A stretch of DNA of 64,000 nt, from positions 12,123,361 to 12,187,360 of the forward strand of contig CAKAKS010000066.1 in assembly GCA_916700875.1 (NCBI GenBank), in the 5' to 3' direction. Below are positions 11,859-23,939 of the stretch, piece by piece. The notes beneath the pieces are model-generated. The model saw only the letters and a list, made by a program, of their open reading frames with translations, had not been told where the DNA came from and did not search any database. Every line of letters begins with the position of its first letter. Position 1 is the first letter of the stretch. This DNA comes from Sebastes aleutianus (Eukaryota > Chordata > Actinopteri > Perciformes > Sebastidae). The translations under genes were made by a program, and so were the position numbers.

Positions 11859-14800
11859 CTACTGTGCAGTAGAGACCAGTTGTGTAGGTATGTAGGAGAT
11901 GATGTCAGTTGGTGAAGGCGAGAGGAGGTGAGACTGATGACTTTCTGTCGTCTGAGAAGCAGGATACAGCTCTAGGCTCTCGGAGGAAGCTGTTGACAAA
12001 AAAATATTGTTTTAGGAGAGCTACGGTGGCCGACACAAAAAAGATAAATGGCCCTATTTAGAGCCAGTGTTTGGTTTGTCTGTTCTGGCTACTGTAGAAA
12101 CATGGTTGCCAACTTCATATGTAGCTCTAAACGGCTCATTTTAAAGTGATAAAAACATAAAGATTCTTATTTTCAGGTGATTATACACTAATGAAAACAT
12201 ACTTATTAATATAATATTCTATGTCTGCCAGTAAATATGTAGCTGGAATCAGTTAACTTAGCATAAAGACTGGAAACATCTCTGTCCAATAGTAACTAAA
12301 TCCACCCACCAGTACCTGTGAAGCTTGCTAATGAACACGTTATATTTTATTTGTTTAATCTGATCAAAAAACTGAAAAGTAAAAATGACAATTTGTGGTT
12401 TAAACAGGCGGTGTGCCAGACTACTTCTTGGCTGGAAGCAGTGACTTCTGGGAGTCTTGTAGACTCCATGGGGTTGCTAGGTAACTAGCTGAGCTCAACC
12501 GCCTGCTGGCATCAATCTTCTCATCTAACTCTCGACAAGAAGGCAAATAAACGAACTGCTCCTTTTAAAATCTTTGTAAGCACTTTGTGGAGTTTATGTG
12601 ATTAAAATGTAATGAGTGAATATCAATTCCAACAAAACGTTATTGCAGAATATTACAAGGTCTCAAATTCATCTAATCAGATTAAGCCCAGCTGGATTGT
12701 GTCATGCTGAATGGTGGTCAATCAATCAATCAATTGTGGGTCGGAGTTCCCTTTGAAATTTGCGTAACTAGACATGACATCATCCCAAAGATGTTGTAGT
12801 AGGATGTAGATGTCGAGGAGTAAACCTGTATTGACAGCTGTGTACCTGGCACAGGTGTGTGCGGCTGCAGGTGTAGAGAGTCATCCTGTAAAGGCGGGTC
12901 CGTCTGTTCCTCAGGATCTGCTGTTAGAATCTACCCAAAACAAAAAAAATCAAAGACAGTTTTTACCAAAATAGGATTATTGGTGCCTTTACAGACCAAC
13001 CAAACCCGTCAGACCCGTTTTACCTGTCTAACAGCAGTGAGGCTGGTCAGCGTCCCCAGGCCGCTGCTGTCAGTGATGACATGGTACTGCGGCGATTCCG
13101 ACTTGTACACTGCGATGAGGAACAGACGAATGAATCTCTACTCAACATAACATGTTAACCTCATTATTGCTGTGTGACCTTACTGTGACATGGCAGCTGT
13201 GCCATGGTCGCCATGAAGGGACTGGCGCCCATGTGACTCTGGAGGTGGTGTGATATTGGCTGCTGGGAAGACGCGTGAAGCTGCTGCTGGAATGAGATCG
13301 GCTGGAGAGTGGTGAAACCGCCCCCCATGTTGTTGATAACGGGCACGGTCTGAGGCTGCGTTGAGGCCAAACCTGTGAATCAATAATAACATCATGTTCT
13401 CAGATTTTTTTCTTTTTGTTCTTATTCAGAAAAGAGAGGAAACTAGAGAGTTACCAATGAGAAGTGAAGACTCCCCCAGGCTCATGACGCTGGGCAGCGA
13501 TGCCATGATGAGGCCCTGCGAGGAAGGGGACGCAGACAGACTGTGCAGCGAGGTCAGAGTGCTTACTGGGGGCAGTGGGCCACCGCTGGACACCTGAGAC
13601 CAGAGGACAGCATGGTCACGATGGCAGCGGCACATACAGGTAGTCTACAATATGAACTAGGACTAGGACGCATGCTCTCACCAGCTTGGGGTTATGTGTC
13701 TCTAGGAGTGTGTGGCTGGGCTCCAGTTGGATAGGGCTGACCACCAGATGTCCCACTCTCTCCCCTACGCTTCCTCTGGCTGAGCTCAAGGGGTCGCACA
13801 GGATTTGCTGGCTGTATTTGACACCTGGAAAACAAGAAGTCAGGCCCCAAATCACTGACGGGGGGGGGCACATTTTACAAACAAATTTAACACATACATT
13901 GGTTGATTGCTCCAAATTGCAGCATGAGGTAACTGAAAAATATGAGCATCAGTACCAGAACCAGTACAGTCATGTCTACAAGAGTGTGCTGGTTATTGTT
14001 TTTTACCCAAAGGGATCAAAAGGACAAACAAGTCTTGAGATCCGGCATAGGCAAGTCCAACTTTGTCTCGACGCTCGCTCCCTTTTTTTTTTAAAAAGGC
14101 AGGTTTTGTTTCACTCTTGACTCACTCTTCAAGCTTGCCTGAACATTGTTAGGGTATTACCGTGCTCAGGACTTGGCGGGAGGTTGGGGTGAGAAGAGGA
14201 CGCAGATTGGTTGGTAAAAGGTGTGTCGAGGGCCAGTTTGTGACGGAAGGCCTCCTCTTTGCGGCGGTTGGCGAACCAGTTGTACACCCGGACCTCGGTA
14301 ACCAGGTTGGAGCCCAGGCCGGCAAGCTGGGAGGGAGACACCCCCCTCTGATGACACTCTGCCCTGAGGGAGGAAGAGCACAAGGATACATACATGGCTT
14401 TACATTTTGAAGGCATATACTGTCCCTTTGAGAGTGTGGCCCACTAGTTACATAAGTCACTAGGATGACCTTTGTGAGCATGACCAATAGTAACACATAT
14501 TGGGGCAAGTTGACCAGAAGTACACCGCAAGAGTCAGCCTCCACTTGCTTAAAGGGATAGTTTGGATGTTTTGAAGTGAGGTTGTAGGAGGTACTTATCC
14601 ATAGTGAGTGTATTACCTACAGTAGATGACAGTCGACACGTCCCCAGCTTGGAGAAGCAGGCAGGAGTTATCGCACGGAACCAAAGCAATGTGCTGCTGT
14701 GGACGGGGCCAGCAGCAAAATGTATTTTAGACACCTTAAAGAAAGGCCCACCTAAAAAAAAATCAATATCCATCGAAGTGTACGCTATATTTAGAATAGT

Positions 14801-16935
14801 TTCATCCATCTATGCTCTCGCCAAAGCCACCAGACTCCATTGAAGAATCCTGTAATTTTACCTCGCAGAACACGGGGGATGCTGGTCTACCGATGCGTAT
14901 ATCGGTTAGTTTGTTTGTGTTATTGTGTGACTTTGGTGAATCCGAACTAACCAAAGTCATACAACCCCACTTCAAAACATCCAAACTATCCCTTTAAAAG
15001 GAACCCATGATTTGGGTCTGGTTGGGCCAAAGTGGCACAGCAAAGCTGTAAAAACAAGATAGATAAGAGAAATCCTGTTTTGTCCTTGTATCACCACCAA
15101 AATGTCTCACCTGTTACAATCCTCCACCAACCCCTCTCTCTCCTCCTTGCTGGGGTTCTTCTGTCGGTCGTAGGCGTGGAAGAGGATCTGCAGGGATGCT
15201 GGACCCCATTTGAACCTGTTCCTCCGTCCTTTCCTGGTCTCCTCTCCTTGCTCCTCTGCAGATCCAAGACCATGTTTGGCGTTGGTAAATTCTGAAAGGG
15301 AAAGGTACATTTCTTTTCTGTTTTTCACACCTCTCTTTCAGGTACAGAACTGATAGTTGATGCATAATTGAAAGCAGAGATTAGGGGCCTTTGCAGCTCC
15401 ACAGCTGCTTTTGTACTCACGCTGGCTGATCTCGCATCGCTTCTTGACGTACCAGGTGTACAGAGAGGCTCTCTTCTGGTTCTTCATGGGCGTGCCTTTG
15501 TTGAGGTGCTGGGAGAGATGGGACTGGTTGAGTCCCGTGGACTCCACCACCTCTCTCTGAGGGAGGTTGTGCTGCTGCATGTAGCTTTTCACCATTTTAG
15601 CAACGTGCCAGGGGTCCTCCCTATTAGACAAAGGCCTCATTTTTGTGTGTACTCTTACATTATTGTGTATTTTTGTTTATTTTAGTTTATTTTGTTTATA
15701 TATATATATCCCCTTTTCTTTTCCACAATATTTCTGGGTGTTTAAACCCTTTCTAGAAAAGTGCAGTTTGTCCCAACGTTAGACATAAAGCATGGCCACT
15801 CAGAGGGAAGTAGAGAGAGGTGTATTGACACAGAGAGAGATAAGAGAAAGCACACAGGGGCAAAGTCCAGCCCTTTCAGATCACTGGAGGGGAAAAACGT
15901 GTAAAAGGTTTATGAAGCCTAATTTAACACTTTCTAACTGTCAGGTCAGGAGCACATAAAATACACAAAATGTCTTTAACTTTACCATATTCAAATCCAG
16001 ATTTAGACAGTAAACTCTAATAAAATATATTTTAAACAGCCACTTCGCGAGAATTTTAATACTTTTGGAAAAAAAAATACACTTCTCAGTAAAGTGTCCG
16101 ACAAGAAGTGCGTAGTGTGCTCCAAATATCAGAAAACAGTTCTGAAAAAGATACAGAAATATCACTCAAGCCTTATGTAAACATTGCCTCACATTACCAG
16201 CCCTGCTCCATTAATCTTCACCTATGCATGTAGCTTATTTATTAAGAAATGGCCAGAGAATAATGATGGGGGTGGGTAATTAGTAACTAGCAAAGGAGGA
16301 ACCCTCTTTAAATTCGCCTCAGAAGCAGAGAGAGAGAGGCAGACAGAGAGGCAGGAGAAGGAGGGAGGATTTGGTAAAGAGAGGAGAGCCGAGTTTAAGA
16401 AGAATAAAGGAAAAGAGGTGATGTTGTCAGGTAAACTGTTGTTTCAACTCTCAGGTGCTTAGTTTTGATATACAGGAGGTGAAAGAGAAGATGATGAAGT
16501 TGTCAAAGGCATTTTTTTAATTCTACCTGATCAGGTCCTACACAGAAAAGCTGTGTGAGAATAGCAGTTAGTTAGTCAGAGATTTTGCTGTCGCCGTGGA
16601 GCTTCCAGAGAAGCGCTGGGATCTACTTACTGCAGTAGCTGGTCAACTTCAACCCTCAGTTTGGCCACCTCCTCTGGGAGAAGCTTCTCCAGCTCTCGGA
16701 ATATAGGCGGTGGGAAATCCATTTCTCCTTCCTCGGAGCTCTCTCCATCCCCCCTCTCTCCCTTCTCGCCGCCAGCACTCGCCCTCTCTCGCTCCAGCTC
16801 CCCTATGGCTTGGACCAGGACATCCCGGGACAGTCCGGATCCCAGCAGGGCCCAGATCAGCTGCTCCTGAAGGGCGGTCAAACGGCTCGGCTTCGCCTTG
16901 GCCGCCCCAGCCCTCTCCTCTATCCTCTCTTCCAT
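11859..16935 (-). CDS. hnf1a: Hepatocyte nuclear factor 1-alpha, POU-homeodomain factor
   Basis: Ten exons on the minus strand join in frame, the same count as human: 16631-16935, 15421-15620, 15111-15291, 14161-14363, 13682-13824, 13455-13593, 13184-13372, 13024-13109, 12846-12930 and 11859-11989. The product is 553 residues (human 631). Exon 1 holds the N-terminal dimerisation helix (LQEQLIWALLGSGLSRDVLV) and an acidic linker. Exon 2 holds the POU-specific domain (DPWHVAKMVKSYMQQHNLPQ, LNQSHLSQHLNKGTPMKNQK). Exons 3-4 hold the atypical homeodomain (GRRNRFKWGPASLQILFHAY, VRVYNWFANRRKEEAFRHKL). Later exons encode the Ser/Gln/Pro-rich activation region, for example GGPLPPVSTLTSLHSL and PFMATMAQL, ending YIPTQLVSTAQ. 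HNF1A binds GTTAATNATTAAC as a dimer in liver, pancreas, gut and kidney. The start was chosen because it is the only ATG ahead of the dimerisation helix. Confidence 0.96.
12225..12500. repeat. Transposon fragment in hnf1a intron 9
   Basis: The stretch with TTAGCATAAAGACTGGAAAC, AACACGTTATATTTTATTTG and the downstream GGGTTGCTAGGTAACTAGC matches, from memory, an abundant percomorph repeat. Another fragment of the same family lies at 46088-46290. It carries an RFX-type X-box at 12473-12485. Confidence 0.5.
14549..14997. mobile_element. TTAA-flanked MITE in hnf1a intron 3
   Basis: TTAA at each end encloses inverted repeats: left AGGGATAGTTTGGATGTTTT, right the reverse complement, extending through GAAGTG and a similar GGTTGTA. 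TTAA target choice suggests piggyBac-type mobilisation, which is an inference. No transposase frame is present. Confidence 0.8.
16275..16287. promoter_or_regulatory. HNF1-like palindromic site in hnf1a intron 1
   Basis: GGTAATTAGTAAC agrees with GTTAATNATTAAC at ten of the twelve fixed positions. Autoregulation by HNF1 proteins is plausible but unproven. Confidence 0.35.
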
Positions 16936-17161
16936 TGCTCTGATGCCTTGCCTCGCTACCTACCTACCGCCTCGCAAACAAACACTGCTCTCCGTGTGCA
17001 CTTCCACACTCAAATGGCTCCCAGACAGGCAGCGTTGGGCCTCATAGTGTTTGTAGTCCCACTTCAGCTTTAAACGACGGATACTTTCATTTTCCCTGTG
17101 TTGAATTTCCTCCCGATGTGTCCTGAGCTGCCTGGTTTTTAGCTCTCCACCTGCTGTTTTG

Positions 17162-17280
17162 CTTTCAAAGGTCAATTTTCTTTTTTTTTAACCTTCCTCC
17201 TCTTCACCCCCTCCTCCTTACATGCGCCCTGTGAACTTTGTCCCCACTCCCTCAGTCCCCAACAGTGACCAAAGTGCAAT
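17162..17280. promoter_or_regulatory. Cluster of HNF4-type DR1 sites upstream of hnf1a
   Basis: Three nuclear-receptor-like sites lie 230-345 bases upstream of the hnf1a start codon: CTTTCAAAGGTCA at 17162-17174; GGGGACAAAGTTCAC on the minus strand at 17231-17245, a strong DR1; and TGACCAAAGTGCAAT at 17266-17280, which contains CAAAGTGCA and is the weakest. The human HNF1A promoter is known to be driven by HNF4A through a site containing CAAAGTTCA, the same core as the second site here. Confidence 0.6.
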
Positions 17281-18130
17281 TTAAAAACAATAAATAAACG
17301 TTAGGGGATGTTACAGTTGCATGCAGGGCTGCAGACGCAACAGATCGCCTCTCAAAGAAAAAAAAGGAGACAAGTAAAGAAAACATAACAGACAAGTTGT
17401 ATGGTATATTTATATATGTAGATATTTCTAATTTCACAGTAAGACAGACTTTTGGGACACACAGAGAAGCTCTTCTCACCCTTTTTGTTTGATGCTCCAA
17501 ACTTTAATGTTGAAACATGTATTTAAAAATGTAAAGGCACACACCAACATTAGATTGACTGAGCAGAAACATGGCTTGATCAGTCTTTCACACCACTAGA
17601 GAGCGCTGCTGTGTCATGTTTACATCTGAACGACCCAGTTTCAGCATGTGTCCCTGTACCAATAACTTGGGGGCTGTTGTGTTCGCACAGTGTTTCTATG
17701 TTGAGCATGAGTTTAATCATCTAGTAAAAGAACAACATTGTGAAAGCTTTTTCAAATCAATATCCTCTAGTATACCAGACTACTACAACTAGCTTATAAA
17801 ATATAAAATATGAACATGGAATAACAATAACATACTATCTACAATAAATACAAAGTGTGCGATGACATGTTATATTTTAGAAAAGTGTGCAAGCTACAAT
17901 TTTCTTTAAAATAAAACTAAATAAGGTAGTAAACCAATGTGTAAATTCCACATGTGCAAGATTATTACAGGACTAAAACAGAATATAAACAGAATGAACC
18001 TTTTTATCAAAAGATGATTTTATAACTTGATTTAATTTGGGTAACTAGTTTGCATGTGTGTGTTTGTAGGTTGGTACGTATGTACTGTATGTATGTAATA
18101 CATATTTAAGTCATTCATTCATAATTTTAC

Positions 18131-18909
18131 TTAAAGGGACTCTCTGTAAGAATCAGAAATTGCTTGTTTACAGTGACACCTGTGGCCGTTATGTCAACGA
18201 CAGTCAGCGTCCTGTTGCTCGCACTACGTAGACTCGAGCAAGCATCGGTCAAAACCGTGAGGCGACACACACGAGACTGAACGTGATTTACAGGCATCAT
18301 GTTGATTAACGTTAGCAACATTAGCAGCTAAAACCCACAATATCACTATATATTTCAAATGCATCCTGGCAGTGATGTTGGCTTACTGGCCGATGTTGAT
18401 CATAGCGTTAACTTTTCCTGCTTCAGCCTCACACACTCGCTGCCGCTCTCTCTGTCTTGCTTCACCGCTCACTTCCCACATGCACACACACTCTTCGAAC
18501 TGGCTCTGCTCTTCTCCAAAATGACCTACGCCACTCCCACAACACTAGTTTTCACCCGACGTTGGTCACATTCCTGTTTTGCAAGACGGGCTTCATTAGA
18601 TATAATTTTTGGTATTTTTTTGTGCTTCCGTGGAGTTTGTGTTGGACTTTGAGTTGTGGTGGGGGCTGGACGTTTGTTGGCGTTAGCGGACTCCATTTGT
18701 AACCACATGTCGTCACATCTGTTGGATTTTCTTGGAAAAAACGGCCCGGGATCCTCACATTAAAAGCAGTCTACAGGCTGATAGAAGAAACCCAGAAAGT
18801 CACGGAAGATCTCATTTTTTTGGTTAGGTTACAACCTGTTCACACATTGGCATTGAAAAATGATTTAAAAATGTTTATACGTGTAAAAACGTACATACAT
18901 TCCCTTTAA
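18131..18909. mobile_element. TTAA-flanked element
   Basis: The left end reads TTAAAGGGACTCTCTGTAAG and the right end TACATACATTCCCTTTAA. From memory this is a frequent percomorph MITE. Its right TTAA (18906-18909) is also the left TTAA of the next element. Confidence 0.6.
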
Positions 18910-19075
18910 AGGTACAGTGTGTAGGATTTGGCGGCATCTAGTTGTGTGGTTGCAGATTGCTTGATTAAATCCACACATCCATGGCACTAACAGTGCAGTT
19001 AAACTACAGCAGTTACTCTCTGACTTTATTCTTTTAGTAAAAGGCAACTGTGGGCATGTTTTTGCCATATCTTTA
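18906..19075. mobile_element. Short TTAA-flanked element starting TTAAAGGTACAGTG
   Basis: It starts TTAAAGGTACAGTGTGTAGG followed by ATTTGGCGGCATCTAG, a sequence I recognise from many fish genomes. The right boundary at a TTAA near 19072-19075 is a guess. Confidence 0.4.
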
Positions 19076-20499
19076 AACTGTTGAACTTTATACTTTAATG
19101 GTTTACATAGACTTCTCTATGTTGAATCTGATTTTTTTTTTTTATTTCCAAATCCAAGATTTCTTTGTCTTTGATCCACTCTCTAGTTTTTTTGTCAAAG
19201 AAAGTTGGCGGGAATGATAAGTTGGAAGTGGAAGACTGGAAAGGAAAGAGGGCAAACTGAATGGGAGAAAACCTTTGAGAGTTAATGTAGTCCTTTATCT
19301 TTTCTCTCTCTTTCAGTGTAAAACGCTCACTTTCCCTGCCTGGATCACCTTATACCATTCTCAGGTTCAGCCTATCAGCACCTTTTTGTGTAGAGCTCTT
19401 GTTACCCCACCCCACCCTTGGGAAGATGGCATTATACTGTATTTGGAAGGGTAACAGAGCTCCCTCTATCTCCCTGAGACATGCCACTGACCTGTAATTA
19501 AGTCCCATTGTACTATTCAGAGGAAACTCCTCACCAAAACGGACAGAGGGCAATGTGTGTGGATTTCCAACAGCTCAGATACCGCTGTGACTAATGCTCC
19601 ACCACACAAGCTGGGTTTATCAAAATGGACCACATGCAGCACACATTGGGGCCTGCATTTTCCCTCTCCGGAGAACTCAAAGCTACGTTGATTGATAATG
19701 AGACACAATCCACAGTGTCCATCTCTCATTAGTGAGCCATTGCTGGCCGCCTCTGTCTGTGTCCTCACCACTAGCTCTCTCTCTTTCTCTGCCTCAGCCC
19801 GGTGCCCTCCCCATCCACCCCGTCCCCATCCCCACCATTCAACCCCATTGATCATGCATGCAGAAATTTAACACACCCCTTAATTCCTGTCCAAATAGCC
19901 CCCTGTCCCACTTCCAGAGCTTCATCTGCTCATCTGCAGAGGATAGAGTATAGGCCTGTGTGCGAGCAGGACACTGGCTGCAGCACTCAATGAGGATAAA
20001 CTGTGTTAGAGAGGACAATCGCAAATCTAAATCTGTGCCCAAACATCCTGGGTTACACACTCTGAGCTTGTAGTGTCGCTCCGATATGATCGTGTTACAG
20101 GCACGTCTGTATTTTGGAGACATAAAGCGTCAGTATGCTCAAAAACTTAGCACCAAACTCCGAGCCTTGGGTAGGACGGCAACCATTTTGCACCCACCGT
20201 AAGTTAAAAGCTGGCTTTGAGTTGCGCAGGCTATTGATTGGCCTTAACATTGGTTACCAGGTCACATGTTGAGTCAGTGTTGAGAAGATTAGCCAGAGCT
20301 GGCTTTGGTACTAATTAGATACTTAAACCCTCAGCAATGAATGAGCACACAGCACACAATCCTCCTGTTATACACCACATCGCATAAGCCGGTTTGCAAT
20401 ATGGAAGGTGTATTAAGACGGACAAACACATTGTTGCTGATGAAATCCAGAGCTTCAAACCAGAACACGGATACAAACCAACTCTCCATAAATATCCAC

Positions 20500-21543
20500 T
20501 TAAAGGGGAACTACACCCATTTTCAAAATTCATACATGTTATTCCTATGGTCTAAGAAAGTCCAAAAAATGTTAGTAAACATGAACAACTCTCTCCCAAA
20601 TCCAAAAACTAGAGTGCTAAAACTCAAACTTGTGATGTCATAGGGCAGGGGCCTGCAACCTGCGGCTCTGGAGCCACATGCGTCTTTAGTGGAAACTGTT
20701 TTTTTTTTTTTTTTCTTTTTTTTTTTCTTTATAATTGTTGTAGGTCTATGGTGATTCTTACATTTTCCAATTGTAAAAATCTGTAGTCTATACACCGAAT
20801 TAAATTTCGCAGAACCCCAATAGCTTAATAGGCTAGCTATGGATTCCAAATATCCCATCAAAGAAAAGTCTCGGAGGAAAATAGCAAATTTAATAGTGCG
20901 TGGACAAATTCGACAACAACAAAAAAAAGTAATTTAAAGACATTTCCAGAACAAGCACACTGGATTTGCTGAAAAGCCAGCAGCAGCTTCCAACCAAATG
21001 TCCTGAGAGGCTTCTTCAAATGTCCTCCCTCTCATTTGCATTTGGGCCCTCACTGCATTAGACTTAATAGGCTGTGTTACCTTCATCACAATGCTCAAAT
21101 GTTTTGCGTCTCCAGACAGATTTTTAAAAAAAAATGTTTGGCCTAAAATGTCTCTTTTGATGGTAAAGGTTGCTGACCCCTGCCGTAGGATATAAAGTGT
21201 GGAGCTGCTCCATAGACAATGAATAGGGAGAGATGTTGTAGATGACACTGAGAGCACCCAGGAGAGTGATCTGAGTATATGGGAACATTTTCTGTTTCAC
21301 AACTGACAACACTACAATAAAATAAAGCCCAAATGGGTATAAAAAAAAGAAAACATTCAGTGGGTCCACAAAATCAGTGTCCCATTCATTGTCTATGTAG
21401 CAGCTCCAGACTTTATACCCTATGACATCACAAGTTTGAGACTTACTGAGAGAGTACAGAGGCTCACGTTCACAAATATTGATTGAACTTTCCTAGGCTA
21501 TGGAAATAACATATTTGAATTCTTAATTTAGGTGGTATTCAAC
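20500..21543. mobile_element. TTAA-type inverted-repeat element, interrupted by a hAT
   Basis: The left arm begins TTAAAGGGGAACTACACCC and continues through ACTCAAACTTGTGATGTCAT. The right arm carries the reverse complement of the same segments (ATGACATCACAAGTTTGAG near 21422, and GGAAATAACATATTTGAATT near 21500). The right terminus has decayed, so the end point is approximate. The left arm is split by the element at 20646-21182. Confidence 0.65.
20646..21182. mobile_element. hAT-like element nested in the 20500-21543 element
   Basis: The ends are CAGGGGCCTGCAACCTGCGG and AGGTTGCTGACCCCTG, inverted repeats of the hAT type. The flanking octamers TCATAGGG and CCGTAGGA are a decayed 8-bp duplication; all three differences are transitions. 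The uninterrupted arm of the host element reads TCATAGGGTATAAAG at the same place, which is the empty site. No intact transposase remains. Confidence 0.7.
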
Positions 21544-22924
21544 ACATTGTTGCTCTGCATAGAGACATCTACTTAAAATGACTCAACAAGAAGCCCATTG
21601 GTGAAAGGTTAATGAAGTTATAGTTCATAGATTAGTTAATATCAGTGATAGCAGCTGTAAAATACACCAAAGTCATTGTGTAACAAATCGTAAATTGACA
21701 TTCAAGCACCTCAGACGCACCGTAGGAGCTTGTGGGTATATTAAAGAAGCAGTATTACTTCATGTTGACTCAATGTTAGTTCAGTCTGCTGCTGGAATCG
21801 AGGATTGATAAGTAATTTCTTAACTGACTGTTGGCCAATAGTTGTGAAACTGATTCACATGAACACTGTAAGAACAACACAACATTTATAGAGTAGCCTA
21901 CAACATGGCCTGTTATGAGTAAACGTTGTATCTGTGATGTATTGTGTCACTGGATTGAATTAATAGCACATGATAATAATTTTCTGACAATAAAAATACA
22001 GATACAAATACATATGTAACATATAATATGTAACATGTAATAATGTGTCATATATTTTGCAAGATGTTCATTGTAATTGTTTTTTATTATATATAATGCA
22101 AATGTAGTTCTTGTAGCTGTAAATTGTGCCTGTTTACACTTCATCCAATCTGGGACGGAAATTGTGTCAAGTTAATCAGAATTAGCCAGAATGTGACAGG
22201 AAGTTGTGAGAATCCGCCTTCATAATAAAGGCTTAATGTTTGTCACTTACAAAAAGGAAGCACAGGGGGTGTAGTTGAAAACTTCAGGATATCAGAATCA
22301 GTTTTAGATCACTTATTGTATTGATTTTTTATGATGTTTTGTTAGTTTTTGTGATCTTATTTGGCATTAAATAGCTCTGTTGCAAATGTGATGTTTCCTT
22401 GCAGTTCAGTAGCTCTTTATAAAATATGGTTTTGCTTCATGGATAATGTTTATCAATATAAAAAGCCACTTTTTGAATCATATCATAAACATATTTTCCT
22501 GATACAACATTAATATTTAGAAAAAATATTTAGTTATTATATACGTAAAATGGGTTTGTATTTACTGGCTTTTTAAAATTTTTTTACATTTCCCAAATAC
22601 ACAGGCTAAATCAGATGTGCCTCACGTAAAGCTCCAACTCTGTCATTAAATTAAATGGAGTTTGGTATGTTCTTAGTTCTATAAATTCACCCCAAATACC
22701 GTCAATGTAAGACTTTTTTTATTTTTAATGCTTGCGGCCAAAGTGCAGAACTAAAAGTTCACCCTACTGTAAGCTATAGCCACAGATCACTCAGGACAGA
22801 TATAAAACAAGTTAACAGTTCTCGGTCTATTAATCTGTAATGCAGAGCAGTAAAAAGGTAATTTCGGTATATGGTAATAAGTCTTTACTTACTGATTGAC
22901 AGAGAGGGAATGTACATACTGTAT

Positions 22925-23290
22925 TGTTTCATAACAGATAAGATAAGATAGAACTTTATTGATCCCGAAGGAAAATTCGTTTGCCAAAGATTGCTCAAAA
23001 TTACAACATAAGAATAAATAAAAAAACCAAAACACAATGGAGTAATAAATATAAAGTGTATAATAAGTAATAATAACACCAGTGCAAAATAGAATAGCAA
23101 TAAGAGTAAGATACATTTAGTAACATAAGTAAACTAAGATAGAAAAGTTGGCTTAAATTACAACAACATAAGAATAGAACCAGGAGTAAAAAATATAAAA
23201 TGTATAAGAAGTAATGCTAACACCAATGCCTAATAGAATAACAGTAAGATACATTTAGTAAATTAAGTAAACTAAAATAGAAAAAGTAAT
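22925..23290 (-). repeat. Retroelement end with an internal tandem duplication
   Basis: The segment GAACTTTATTGATCCCGAAG is a common fish LINE end. Next to it two diverged units of about 138 bases follow each other, each ending AAGTAAACTAAxATAGAAAA. The elements of each unit recur in the same order: TTACAAC, ATAAGAATA, TAATAGAATA and GTAAGATACATTTAGTAA. Orientation is inferred from the reverse-strand copy of the tail motif near 35745. Confidence 0.5.
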
Positions 23291-23939
23291 ATTGCATGAT
23301 GTTACATTGTTAGTTACTTAATTTCAGCTAAACAGTAATCAAAAGTGAAATTTGTGGGACTTTTTTATACTAACTTCCAGATTACTTTGAAAAATTTAGC
23401 AATGAAGAATAAAATACAAAAATCCAGGATTTTTTTTAACCTCTTTACCGGGTTCAGCTGAGCTGTGTGTTAAAACACTGCCTTTAAAAACTTCATACAA
23501 TGCTGTGGTGTTTTTTTCCCCGGATTGTTTCTAAAAGACGAGGCCTTAACACTAATAAAACAACACTCCAAGTGTATTTTGCCTGAACAATGTTTGTTTG
23601 GCAATTATTTCAATATTTTAGTCACAAAATCAACGCACGAGAAATCATATTTTTACTTTATAATATTTTTGACCGTTTTTATATTGAATGTACATATTTG
23701 TATTTGGATTATTTTTTTGTTGTCTTATTAACATTGTTATTGATCTTATTTGTTATTATCTAAGTTTTACTTGATTCATTATTATAATAAAACGACTCCA
23801 TTTGGAGTCAAAATTATACAACTTTGTTGTTTTTTTATTGATTTTATACTGTGCACAATGGTAGAATCTGATGATGCACAGGGGAAATGTCATGGCCAAA
23901 GGCTCCATTGTGTGCACATAGCCTCCTGTAGTGGATATC

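Noticed and set aside
12911..12930. Tandem-acceptor (NAGNAG) reading at the start of hnf1a exon 9
   Set aside because: The phase from exon 8 is zero, which fits only the acceptor at 12931-12932 (giving ILTADPEEQ); the inner AGs would break the frame.
13686..14120. 144-residue plus-strand open frame
   Set aside because: Antisense to hnf1a exon 5 and intron 4; the minus strand carries the conserved HNF1A sequence.
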